Below, one piece after another: positions 1 to 5,752 of a stretch of DNA of 9,805 nt. The DNA lies in the NCBI GenBank assembly GCA_900556055.1, contig USNJ01000065.1:1-9805 (forward strand), written 5' to 3'. The first letter of the stretch is position 1. Each line of letters starts with the position of its first letter. The stretch is from an uncultured Ruminococcus sp. Lineage in GTDB: Bacteria; Bacillota; Clostridia; Oscillospirales; Ruminococcaceae. The notes beneath the pieces are model-generated. The model ran no database searches and was not told the origin of the DNA. It saw only the letters and a list, made by a program, of their open reading frames with translations. A program made the position numbers and the translations under genes.

Positions 1-316
1 TGATGAAATCAAAGGGATATTCCTTTGACAGCTCTTCAAGATACCCTGCAATATGGTTCTGGAGTCCCATTTCAAGACCGATGCAGATGTCCAGCCTGCC
101 TTTGTACATATCTCTGAGCCTTGTCATTTCCTCGAAATATTTCGGGAAGTCAAGGTTAAAATCAATGTCCGAAACAACATCGTGATCGTGATGGTCGGTG
201 ATACAGATGTGCTTGATACCAAGCGAAACAGCCCTGTTTATCTGATCTTCGGGAGGCGTTTCGCTGTCCCCCGAAAAGGACGTATGCAGATGCTGGTCGG
301 CATAATATTCAAACAT
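1..316 (-). CDS. hisK: Histidinol-phosphatase, PHP family (HisK/HisJ type), 3' end cut by window edge
   Basis: The first 105 codons are present; the gene continues beyond base 1. The product should hydrolyse L-histidinol phosphate to histidinol in the cytoplasm, the penultimate part of histidine synthesis. The PHP metal-binding motifs are visible: HLHTSFSGDSE with His9 and His11, ITDHHDHD with Asp41-His42, and GLEMGLQ with Glu82. The stretch DFNLDFPKYFEEM resembles, from memory, lactococcal HisK. The family is about 260-270 residues, so roughly 40% is seen. The ATG at 316-314 is preceded by AAGGAG (330-325) at good spacing. It has its own consensus promoter, so it is probably not only a tail of the transporter operon. 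A PHP phosphoesterase with another substrate cannot be excluded, because the C-terminal motifs lie outside the window. Confidence 0.85.
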   Translation of the reverse strand, partial: MFEYYADQHLHTSFSGDSETPPEDQINRAVSLGIKHICITDHHDHDVVSDIDFNLDFPKYFEEMTRLRDMYKGRLDICIGLEMGLQNHIAGYLEELSKEYPFDFI

Positions 317-348
317 TTTTATCGCTCCTTTATGTACAATATAAGTAT

Positions 349-377
349 ATTATACAGCTGTTATGCGGTGATGTCAA
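349..377 (-). promoter_or_regulatory. Consensus sigma-A promoter of the histidinol-phosphatase gene
   Basis: Read on the minus strand, TTGACA (377-372), a 17-base spacer and TATAAT (354-349) match the sigma-A consensus exactly. Transcription should start near 342, about 26 bases before the ATG at 316. No operator or riboswitch is visible in that short leader. Confidence 0.85.
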
Positions 378-385
378 TAACGCAG

Positions 386-418
386 CAAAGCCCGCATCGC
401 AATACGACACAGGCTTCG
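386..418 (-). terminator. Hairpin after permease B, possible weak terminator or 3' stabiliser
   Basis: On the minus-strand RNA two 14-base arms (418-405 and 399-386) pair throughout around a 5-base UAUUG loop, using several G-U wobbles. On the plus strand the same wobbles become A-C mismatches, so the structure suits minus-strand RNA. It begins about 28 bases after the permease B stop. The tail is not a proper U-run (UUUGCUGCG), so termination may be partial and some transcripts may read into the phosphatase gene. Confidence 0.5.
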
Positions 419-446
419 GAGATATTATTATAATTAAGGAGCGTTT

Positions 447-1220
447 TTATGCGGCGGCTTTTACGGCTGCCTTTCTGACTTTAGGCTTCTGCATACGTCT
501 TACGATGCAGGAAAGCGTGAAATTCACGATAAAATAGAATACACACGCAAGCCCGCAGAGAGCGAATACATCGGAGACATTCTGTGATGTAAATCCCGTG
601 TATCTCGGTGAGATCTGAATGACCTGGAACGTTCTGCCGAGAAGCTCTGCAACTGCTATGTTCGCAACATAGGAAGTATCCTTGATAGTCGTGATGACCT
701 GGCTTAAAAGCGTCGGGATAATGTTCTTGAAGGTCTGCGGGAGAACGACATAGATAAGCGTCTGGACGAAGTTGAAGCCCTGCGAATATGCCGCCTCAAA
801 CTGTCCCTTCGGGATAGAGTTCAGACCGCCTCTGATTATCTCGGCTATTACCGATGATGTGAACAGAACAAGTGCGATCACGGCTTTGATAAGCAGTGCG
901 ACCTCAGTTCTTGAATTGCCGATAAGCTGTGCAAAATCCGTTGATACATCGACTGACGGGAAATATACAAGACCTATGAATATCCAGAGCATAAGCGGAG
1001 TGTTGCGGAATATCTCTATGTATGCGACCGACAGCCACTTGAATATCTTGGTTCCGGGGCTGTTGCAGTAATTTCTTGCAAGTGCCAGCACGGAACCGAT
1101 GATAATTCCGAAAACTACCGCAAAAACGGCGATCACAAGGGTAAATGCAAGTCCCTTCAGAAGATAGCTTAAAATGCTGCCGTTTGTTATCATTCTGATG
1201 CTGCCCATTATCTTATCCAA
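447..1220 (-). CDS. Polar amino-acid ABC transporter permease B
   Basis: One of two membrane subunits of the importer encoded with the genes to its right; polar amino-acid transporters commonly use a permease heterodimer. The protein has about five hydrophobic helices. The ATPase-contacting EAA loop is clear: EAAYSQGFNFVQTLIYVVLPQ, around residues 140-160. The tail is short and basic (RRMQKPKVRKAAVKAAA). The longest reading starts at GTG 1229, which lacks a ribosome site. GAGGTGAG (1232-1225) sits with its AGG core 8 bases before the in-frame TTG at 1220, so I prefer TTG (257 residues); ATG 1208 lies too far downstream of that site. It starts 30 bases after the stop of permease A and is the last gene of the operon. 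Confidence 0.9.
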   Translation of the reverse strand: MDKIMGSIRMITNGSILSYLLKGLAFTLVIAVFAVVFGIIIGSVLALARNYCNSPGTKIFKWLSVAYIEIFRNTPLMLWIFIGLVYFPSVDVSTDFAQLIGNSRTEVALLIKAVIALVLFTSSVIAEIIRGGLNSIPKGQFEAAYSQGFNFVQTLIYVVLPQTFKNIIPTLLSQVITTIKDTSYVANIAVAELLGRTFQVIQISPRYTGFTSQNVSDVFALCGLACVFYFIVNFTLSCIVRRMQKPKVRKAAVKAAA

Positions 1221-1250
1221 TTTTCTCACCTCGTTTATGGCAAAGCGGTA

Positions 1251-2012
1251 TCATATGCCGTTTTTTATCATTTCGTCAAGCTCGGCGTCGGATATATCGT
1301 CGGGCTTCTTTTTATTGGTGTTTGTCGGCTTTGCCGTATCCTTTTCCTTGAGCTTCTGCTCCCATTTCGATGCAAGTATTGAGAGCGGGAAGCATATCAC
1401 GAAGAAGATAACGCCGCCGATGATATAACCCTGACCTGCTGCGGATGCCGTACCTTCGCCTACTGCAAATGCATTCGTTCTGGATATAAGATCGACTGCA
1501 CCGCCTGCGAGGAACATACATGATGTATTCTTGATAAGGTTTACGACCTGATTTACCATAGGCGGGAGGATTATCCTCAGCGTCTGCGGAAGAACGATCA
1601 GGAACATAGTCTGAAGCTGGCTGAATCCCTGGGAATAAGCAGCCTCGCTCTGCCCCTTCGGTACTGAATATATTCCCGCACGGACAACCTCTGAGATATA
1701 TGCGCCGTGGTATATGCCAAGAGCGATTATGCCGCAGAGAAGTGCGGAAAATCCCTTTACTCCCGCAAATGTCACACTGTAAAACAGGAAAAGTGCCTGA
1801 AGCATTACGGGCGTGTTCTGAATGAATTCAACGTATATTCTCGAAATGACTTCGAGCGGTTTTCTGCCGCTTGTTGCCATCAGACCGAAGATAATGCCGA
1901 GTATCATTGCGATAACAAGTCCGAAAAATGCCATTACTATCGTTGATACGGTTCCGTCGATGAACGCCTGTCTGTGCGTCCAGATCAGATTCCATTTTGC
2001 GGGATCAAACAT
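1251..2012 (-). CDS. Polar amino-acid ABC transporter permease A
   Basis: Second membrane subunit of the importer, homologous to permease B. About five hydrophobic helices are visible, and the EAA loop reads EAAYSQGFSQLQTMFLIVLPQ. The last 38 or so residues form a hydrophilic, lysine-rich then acidic tail (KWEQKLKEKD to AELDEMIKNGI), longer than needed for the family and probably cytoplasmic. Start choice is uncertain. An open frame extends up to TTG 2060, but that codon is 15 bases from the only strong ribosome site. ATG 2012 gives a normal amino terminus (MFDPAKWNLIW, 253 residues) with a weak GGTGAT (2022-2017) before it. The stop of a 20-codon ORF overlaps this ATG, suggesting translational coupling. 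ATG 2018 and 2024 are in-frame alternatives. Confidence 0.9.
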   Translation of the reverse strand: MFDPAKWNLIWTHRQAFIDGTVSTIVMAFFGLVIAMILGIIFGLMATSGRKPLEVISRIYVEFIQNTPVMLQALFLFYSVTFAGVKGFSALLCGIIALGIYHGAYISEVVRAGIYSVPKGQSEAAYSQGFSQLQTMFLIVLPQTLRIILPPMVNQVVNLIKNTSCMFLAGGAVDLISRTNAFAVGEGTASAAGQGYIIGGVIFFVICFPLSILASKWEQKLKEKDTAKPTNTNKKKPDDISDAELDEMIKNGI

Positions 2013-2067
2013 AATCATCACCATCTTTACTTCGTTTTGCGCCGCTGAAAGATGACACAAGCATCAC
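2005..2067 (-). CDS. Possible 20-codon leader ORF ahead of permease A
   Basis: The strongest ribosome site in this gap, AAAGGAG (2082-2076), lies 8 bases before GTG 2067 and 11 before ATG 2064. Both open the same short frame, about 20 residues (MMLVSSFSG to DGDDYV), in a different frame from the permease. Its TGA (2007-2005) lies just past the permease ATG at 2012, giving the overlap ATGTTTGA. That geometry allows ribosomes to terminate and reinitiate on the permease. The peptide sequence is not recognisable and probably matters less than its translation. No homology evidence is available here, so it may be chance. Confidence 0.4.
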   Translation of the reverse strand: MMLVSSFSGAKRSKDGDDYV

Positions 2068-2110
2068 GCTTATGTCTCCTTTCAGCGGCGCAGAAAATTC
2101 ATCTGCGCCG
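2038..2110 (-). promoter_or_regulatory. Mutually exclusive hairpins between binding-protein and permease genes
   Basis: On the minus-strand RNA, arm a (CGGCGCAGA, 2110-2102) pairs with the start of arm b (TCTGCGCCG, 2094-2086) around a 7-base loop. Arm b continues as TGCGCCGCTGAAAG (2092-2079) and can instead pair over 14 bases with arm c (CTTTCAGCGGCGCA, 2051-2038). Inside that larger hairpin a further 9-bp stem closes a GUGAU loop. Both structures cannot form at once. The ribosome site AAAGGAG overlaps the end of arm b: it is free in a:b and partly buried in b:c. At minimum this is an intercistronic hairpin that could protect the binding-protein mRNA and lower permease expression, as known in other ABC operons. 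A switching role is inference. Confidence 0.65.
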
Positions 2111-2133
2111 AAGATCAAATTATCGTGAACGGA

Positions 2134-3060
2134 TCATTCAAGGCCGAATTCAGCGATGTAAGCGTCAATTGTTCCGTCCTCGAGCCATGTGCTGATAAGG
2201 CTGTCGATAGGAGCGGAAAGCTCGGAGCCTTTCTTTGTTGCAACGCCGTATTCCTGCGGTGCGAAAGTATCTTCGATATAGCTGCGGTCATCTGTCTTGA
2301 AGTTTGCGAGGATAGACTTATCAACGCAGAACGCATCGACTGTGCCTGCTGCCATAGCGTTTGAGATAGCGGGATAATCACCGAACTGCTCAAATGTAGT
2401 GCCGCCCTCATTGAAGGACGAGATATCGAAATCAGCTGAGGACTCGGGAACTGTGTAATCACCGAAAAGTCCCTTTTCGCTCATTGTCTTTGCAAGGTTA
2501 TATGCAGATGTTGAACCTGTGGAAACGCCGATCTTCTTGCCTACGAGGCCGTCAACATTTGTGATGCCGTCGGCTGTTTCAACGAGGACCGTAACCGCAT
2601 CCGTATAATAAGGAGTGGAGAAATCCCAGCTCTTCTTTCTTTCGTCTGTGATAGTGAATGTTGCGATAACGCAGTCGAGATCGCCCGAATCGAGAAGCTC
2701 TGTTCTTGTTGCAGCCGTAACGGTTGTGAATTCAACGTCCTTGAATCCGAGGCTGTCAGCGATCTTCTTTGCAAGCTCGACCTCCATTCCGCTGTATTCG
2801 CCGGAAAGGGGATCCTTATATCCGAAGCCGATAACGGAATCCTTAACTCCGACCTTCAGAACCTTGTCTGCATATGCGGAATTATCGGCTGCAGCGGATG
2901 TTTCTTCGCTTTCCGCACTGCCTGCATCGGAAGCGGCTGCACTTGTATCGGCAGATGCCGCTGTTGTTGTTTCGGAAGATCCTGAAGAAGAACCGCAGGC
3001 AGTCATACCTGCAAGACAGCAAACTGCGAGAACCGCTGAAGCATATTTTCTGAATTTCAT
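2134..3060 (-). CDS. Amino-acid ABC transporter substrate-binding lipoprotein (Peb1A-like, probably Asp/Glu)
   Basis: This extracellular lipid-anchored receptor delivers substrate to the two permeases. The signal peptide is MKFRKYASAVLAVCCLAGMTAC with lipidated Cys22. A Ser/Thr/Ala/Glu-rich linker covers about residues 23-62, followed by an SBP_bac_3 fold to residue 308. Family motifs are GEYSGMEVELAKKIA (87-101), VTAATRTELL (114-123) and ATFTITDERK (133-142). Arg141 occupies the usual carboxylate-binding place. The segment FGDYPAISNAMAAGTVDAF and the following VDKSIL and QEYGVATKK resemble Campylobacter Peb1A from memory, hence the aspartate/glutamate guess. ATG 3060 is chosen over GTG 3069 because AAAGGA (3076-3071) would be only 2 bases from the GTG. 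It follows the ATPase gene by 50 bases; a small CGGC-ATT-GCCG hairpin (3106-3096) lies in that gap. Confidence 0.93.
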   Translation of the reverse strand: MKFRKYASAVLAVCCLAGMTACGSSSGSSETTTAASADTSAAASDAGSAESEETSAAADNSAYADKVLKVGVKDSVIGFGYKDPLSGEYSGMEVELAKKIADSLGFKDVEFTTVTAATRTELLDSGDLDCVIATFTITDERKKSWDFSTPYYTDAVTVLVETADGITNVDGLVGKKIGVSTGSTSAYNLAKTMSEKGLFGDYTVPESSADFDISSFNEGGTTFEQFGDYPAISNAMAAGTVDAFCVDKSILANFKTDDRSYIEDTFAPQEYGVATKKGSELSAPIDSLISTWLEDGTIDAYIAEFGLE

Positions 3061-3110
3061 AGTAAACACTTTCCTTTCAACACTTTATTACTGAACGGCA
3101 ATGCCGATCA

Positions 3111-3836
3111 TTATCTGATTATCTTGCTTAAAAATGCCTTTGTTCTTTCGTTCCGGGGATTTGTGAAGAAATGCTCCGGAGTTCCTTCTTCGAGGATCTT
3201 TCCTCCGTCAACGAAGATAACTCTGTCTGCGACCTCTCTTGCAAATCCCATCTCATGAGTAACGACTACCATTGTGAAGTTTTTCTCATGCGAAAGCTCG
3301 ATCATAACATCAAGCACTTCCTGAACCATCTCGGGATCGAGAGCCGATGTCGGTTCATCAAAAAAGATTATCCTGTTCTGCATCGTGAGCGCCCTTGCAA
3401 TGGCGATCCTCTGCTGCTGACCTCCCGAAAGCGATGTCGGATAGGACTGCGCCTTCGATTCAAGACCCACACGCTTTAAATACATCATCGCTGTCTGCTC
3501 AGCCTCATCACGGGGGATCTTTTTCAGCTTGATCGGTGCAAGCGTAAGATTGTCAAGCACTGTCATGTGCGGATAAAGATTGAACTGCTGGAAAACCATA
3601 GACGAGTGTATCTTGTTGATGAATGCACGCCTTTTCTTGGACATCAGGTGATTATGAATATAAACCTTGCCCGAAGTCGGTTCTTCGAGATAGTTCATGC
3701 ATCTTATCAATGTACTTTTTCCCGATCCGCTGGGACCGATGATTACAAGCTTTTCCCCTTCCTTGACGTTAAGGTTGATGCCCTTCAGGACTTCAAGATC
3801 GCCGAAGCTTTTGTGAACATCTTCAAGTCTGATCAT
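3111..3836 (-). CDS. Polar amino-acid ABC transporter ATP-binding protein (GlnQ type)
   Basis: This cytoplasmic ATPase powers the importer encoded downstream. It is complete at 241 residues, the usual family length. Walker A is GPSGSGKST (34-42), the Q-loop Gln is in [10 protein letters not shown] (Q83/Q84), the signature is LSGGQ (136-140), Walker B is IIFFDE (156-161), the D-loop is SALD (164-167) and the switch His is in [10 protein letters not shown] (H194). The [13 protein letters not shown] segment is typical of the polar amino-acid (GlnQ/ArtP/Peb1C) group. It is the first gene of the operon. Ribosome binding probably uses AAAGG (3854-3850), a little far from ATG 3836. It cannot be assigned to one amino acid by itself. 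Confidence 0.95.
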   Translation of the reverse strand: MIRLEDVHKSFGDLEVLKGINLNVKEGEKLVIIGPSGSGKSTLIRCMNYLEEPTSGKVYIHNHLMSKKRRAFINKIHSSMVFQQFNLYPHMTVLDNLTLAPIKLKKIPRDEAEQTAMMYLKRVGLESKAQSYPTSLSGGQQQRIAIARALTMQNRIIFFDEPTSALDPEMVQEVLDVMIELSHEKNFTMVVVTHEMGFAREVADRVIFVDGGKILEEGTPEHFFTNPRNERTKAFLSKIIR

Positions 3837-3897
3837 TTATTTCAACCGCCTTTCACCTGGCTGCAAGTCAGCGCTGTTTTTATTTTCTGTGATTATC

Positions 3898-3926
3898 ATG
3901 ATACACCAAGTTTTGCAAGTTGTCAA
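3898..3926 (-). promoter_or_regulatory. Sigma-A promoter of the amino-acid ABC operon
   Basis: On the minus strand TTGACA (3926-3921), a 17-base spacer and TATCAT (3903-3898) give a near-consensus promoter. Transcription should begin near 3891, leaving a leader of about 55 bases before the ATPase ATG at 3836. Confidence 0.8.
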
Positions 3927-3942
3927 TACGAAAATTGCAAAA
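3911..3942. promoter_or_regulatory. Inverted repeat TTTTGCAA/TTGCAAAA straddling the -35 box
   Basis: TTTTGCAA (3911-3918) and TTGCAAAA (3935-3942) are exact reverse complements whose centres are 24 bases apart. The -35 box of the amino-acid operon (3921-3926) lies between them and one arm falls in the promoter spacer. This is where a dimeric repressor would sit. The regulator is not known to me, and an AT-rich coincidence remains possible. Confidence 0.4.
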
Positions 3943-4099
3943 TCTGATGTTTTAAAATGATATTCTTGCATTTATACAACATGGTGACGAGATATTCGAA
4001 TCTTTTTGTTGCTTTTTACCGTGGATTTTTCTTGTGATAAAGCATTAGCAAAATAGCAGAGGAAATTGAATGTAAAATAACAATATCTTGCGTATTATG

Positions 4100-4119
4100 A
4101 TAAATATAAGCATATTTAT
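4100..4119. repeat. AT-rich palindrome upstream of the plus promoter
   Basis: ATAAATAT (4100-4107) and ATATTTAT (4112-4119) are perfect inverted arms around AAGC. The element ends 5 bases before the -35 box at 4125, a position suiting an activator site or UP-like element. The low complexity makes chance plausible. Confidence 0.3.
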
Positions 4120-4124
4120 GCGAT

Positions 4125-4153
4125 TTTACATACAAATTTGCAATTGATATAAT
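4125..4153 (+). promoter_or_regulatory. Upstream sigma-A promoter of the exporter-HAD gene
   Basis: TTTACA (4125-4130), 17 bases and a perfect TATAAT (4148-4153), with TGA just before it as an extended -10. Start expected near 4160, about 134 bases before the ATG. A TTGCAA word (4138-4143) lies in the spacer, as it does in the opposing minus promoter. Confidence 0.65.
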
Positions 4154-4173
4154 AAATTCCGTCATTTGACATA

Positions 4174-4202
4174 TTGATTTTTATCTGCCGGAATGATATT
4201 AT
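4174..4202 (+). promoter_or_regulatory. Downstream sigma-A promoter of the exporter-HAD gene
   Basis: TTGATT (4174-4179), 17 bases and TATTAT (4197-4202) with an extended TGA element at 4194-4196. Start expected near 4209, giving a leader of about 85 bases. The TTGACA at 4166 is closer to consensus but lies 23-25 bases from the -10 candidates, so it was not used. Confidence 0.5.
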
Positions 4203-4215
4203 ATATATGTTAAGA

Positions 4216-4228
4216 AAGCAATTTGCTT
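4216..4228. promoter_or_regulatory. AAGCAA-T-TTGCTT palindrome in the exporter leader
   Basis: The arms AAGCAA (4216-4221) and TTGCTT (4223-4228) are exact inverted repeats around one base. They fall about 8-20 bases after the expected start of the downstream promoter, a common repressor position. It shares a GCAA core with the TTGCAA words nearby. Candidate operator only. Confidence 0.3.
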
Positions 4229-4293
4229 AGATAAACGCTAAAAAGATGTTATGAATAATTACGATAAAAATATTGCAAAAGGAGAGCGATAAC

Positions 4294-5565
4294 ATGAAAA
4301 ACGGACATCATATCCCGCAGATCGGAAACAGGATAATAAAATCTTCATTCAGCGTGCTTCTCTGCTATGTCATCTACCTGCTGAGAGGACGGGGAGGGAT
4401 ACCGTTCTATTCGATGCTGGCGGCGCTCTGGTGCATTCAGCCTTATGCGGACAAAACACTTGCAATGGCTCTTCAGCGGACAGCAGGAACATTTATCGGC
4501 GGATCTTTCGGCTTTCTGACGATAGTTCTGGAGATATATGTTTTCCCGATATACGACACATTTGCGGGATATGTGCTTGTTGCGGCGATGATAATCCCTG
4601 TGCTGTACACGACGGTCGTGCTGAACAAGAAAAATGCGTCATATTTCTCATGCGTCGTGTTCCTGTCGATAACGGTCATACATATCACGGACAGTGTGCC
4701 GCTGCTTTTTGTAATGGACCGAGTGCTTGACACGTTTATAGGAATAGCCGCAGGAATAGCGGTAAATTCCGCACATCTGCCGAGAAAAAGGATAAAAGAC
4801 AGGCTTTTTGCTGCTGAGCTTGACGATATGCTTTCGCCCGTTTCGCAGGAGATGGAGCCGTATTCAAGGGTAGAACTTAACCGCATGATAGACGAGGGGC
4901 TGAAATTCACGGTCGTTACCATGCGCACGCCCGCTTCGCTGCTGAAGCCGCTTTCGGACGTTCATATGAATATGCCTGTTGTTGTCATGAACGGTGCAGC
5001 ACTTTATGATATAAAGGAAAACACCTATGTCAAGGCTTATGTCATATCGCACGATACATGCGAAAAGGTGCGTGGGATAATAAATTCCGAGGGCATAAAC
5101 TGTTTCACGAACGCTCTCTGCGATGACAGCCTGATGATATATTACGACAAACTGGAAAATGAAGCGGAAAAGTCGATATACAGCACACTGAAAAGATCTC
5201 CGCACAGAAATTATGTCAGCCGTCCCGCACCGCCCGAGGACAGGGTGATCTATCTTATGGCTGTGGACAGAACGGACAGGATCGAGGCTCTGCGCAGGAA
5301 GCTGGAGGAAAATGCGGAAGCATCTCTGCTGAAAATCATAAGCTATCCGTCAGACGATTACAAGGGGTACAGCTATATAAAGATATACAATAAAAATGCG
5401 TCAAAGAAAAATATGATAGAATATCTCGTAAGCGAATATTCGGCAGGCGGAGTAGTGATGGTCGGAACACATGACGGCGACAGCGTTCATGCGGACGGAA
5501 ACAGCTTCAATCGTATCGTAAAAGCACTCAAAAAGAGCTTTGAGCCTATCTCTTTTGCGAAATAA
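4294..5565 (+). CDS. FUSC/aromatic-acid-exporter-like membrane domain fused to degenerate Cof-type HAD domain
   Basis: The 423-residue protein has two parts. Residues 14-160 hold about five to six hydrophobic helices with FUSC/ArAE-like features: an Arg-rich start, [22 protein letters not shown] (49-70, broken by helix ends) and [16 protein letters not shown] (143-158). Such domains are linked to efflux of aromatic acids and similar compounds. From residue 171 it follows the Cof-type HAD fold: [10 protein letters not shown] (171-180) where LFasDLDGTL is expected, VVTMRTP (207-213) for the second motif, [10 protein letters not shown] (230-239), Lys in NASKKN (368-373) and VGTHDGDS (390-397) for the acidic fourth motif. 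The nucleophilic Asp position is Glu175 and the GT of DGT is lost, so phosphatase activity is doubtful and a sensory or structural role is more likely. ATG 4294 has AAAAGGAG (4277-4284) 9 bases upstream. Substrate unknown. Confidence 0.8.
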   Translation: MKNGHHIPQIGNRIIKSSFSVLLCYVIYLLRGRGGIPFYSMLAALWCIQPYADKTLAMALQRTAGTFIGGSFGFLTIVLEIYVFPIYDTFAGYVLVAAMIIPVLYTTVVLNKKNASYFSCVVFLSITVIHITDSVPLLFVMDRVLDTFIGIAAGIAVNSAHLPRKRIKDRLFAAELDDMLSPVSQEMEPYSRVELNRMIDEGLKFTVVTMRTPASLLKPLSDVHMNMPVVVMNGAALYDIKENTYVKAYVISHDTCEKVRGIINSEGINCFTNALCDDSLMIYYDKLENEAEKSIYSTLKRSPHRNYVSRPAPPEDRVIYLMAVDRTDRIEALRRKLEENAEASLLKIISYPSDDYKGYSYIKIYNKNASKKNMIEYLVSEYSAGGVVMVGTHDGDSVHADGNSFNRIVKALKKSFEPISFAK

Positions 5566-5617
5566 AGCGAATACGGCAAAAACGCACAAATATTTACAAA
5601 ATATATTCTGCCTTTCG

Positions 5618-5646
5618 TTGACATTGCAGTATAAAAGTGCTATAAT
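5618..5646 (+). promoter_or_regulatory. Perfect consensus promoter of potABCD
   Basis: TTGACA (5618-5623), exactly 17 bases, TATAAT (5641-5646). Transcription should begin near 5653. This rules out potA starts upstream of that point and shows the polyamine operon is separately expressed from the exporter-HAD gene ending at 5565. The 52 bases between that stop and the -35 box hold no clear terminator, so readthrough is also possible. Confidence 0.88.
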
Positions 5647-5651
5647 CAATC

Positions 5652-5712
5652 CTGCTATGCATTTTTATGGCAGATACACGGAGATAATGCCGCATTTCAA
5701 CGAAAAAGCGGC
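5652..5712 (+). promoter_or_regulatory. Small hairpins in the potA leader
   Basis: Just after the expected start, CTGCTAT (5652-5658) pairs with ATGGCAG (5667-5673) with one G-U, forming a 5'-end hairpin. Then GCCGC (5689-5693) can pair with GCGGC (5708-5712) and would cover the G of the in-frame ATG 5687. They may stabilise the message or discourage initiation at 5687. No known riboswitch class was recognised. Confidence 0.3.
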
Positions 5713-5752
5713 GCCTTTCTTCATAAAAATATTGTGGAAGGTCGGGGTCATA

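Larger units (their letters stand above)
3837..4293 (+). other. AT-rich divergent intergenic region
   Basis: This 457-base stretch separates the amino-acid operon (leftward) from the exporter-HAD gene (rightward). I see no protein gene in it. It contains one minus promoter, two tandem plus promoters, an inverted repeat around the minus promoter, an AT palindrome at 4100-4119 and another at 4216-4228. TTGCAA occurs four times, at 3913, 3935, 4138 and 4273. The part at 3943-4099 shows nothing I can assign. Confidence 0.6.

Noticed and set aside
53..433. 126-codon plus-strand frame at the left end
   Set aside because: The minus strand here encodes intact PHP motifs with a consensus promoter and ribosome site; the plus frame is its shadow.
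2615..3094. 159-codon plus-strand frame over the binding-protein gene
   Set aside because: Antisense shadow; its Ser/Ala-rich composition mirrors the low-complexity linker of the lipoprotein.
3922..3938. CodY-box-like AATTTTC half near the amino-acid operon promoter
   Set aside because: The other half of the 15-base motif has about six mismatches, too many to call.
4166..4171. Perfect TTGACA in the intergenic region as a -35 box
   Set aside because: No -10 element at 16-18 bases; the nearest candidates are 23-25 bases away, so the offset TTGATT was used instead.
4252..4261. ARG-box-like TGAATAATTA upstream of the exporter-HAD gene
   Set aside because: Only one half matches; the expected second half reads CGAT, so an ArgR/AhrC site is not supported.
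4473..4928. 151-codon minus-strand frame inside the exporter-HAD gene
   Set aside because: Shadow of the plus-strand gene, with no promoter, ribosome site or protein-like features of its own.
5566..5617. Possible terminator between the exporter-HAD gene and potA
   Set aside because: Only short broken pairing (CGAA/TTCG, GGCA/TGCC) with a loop of about 30 bases and no U-tract; not convincing.
5652..5752. Riboswitch in the potA leader
   Set aside because: Only about 100 bases with two small hairpins; no known riboswitch core was recognised.
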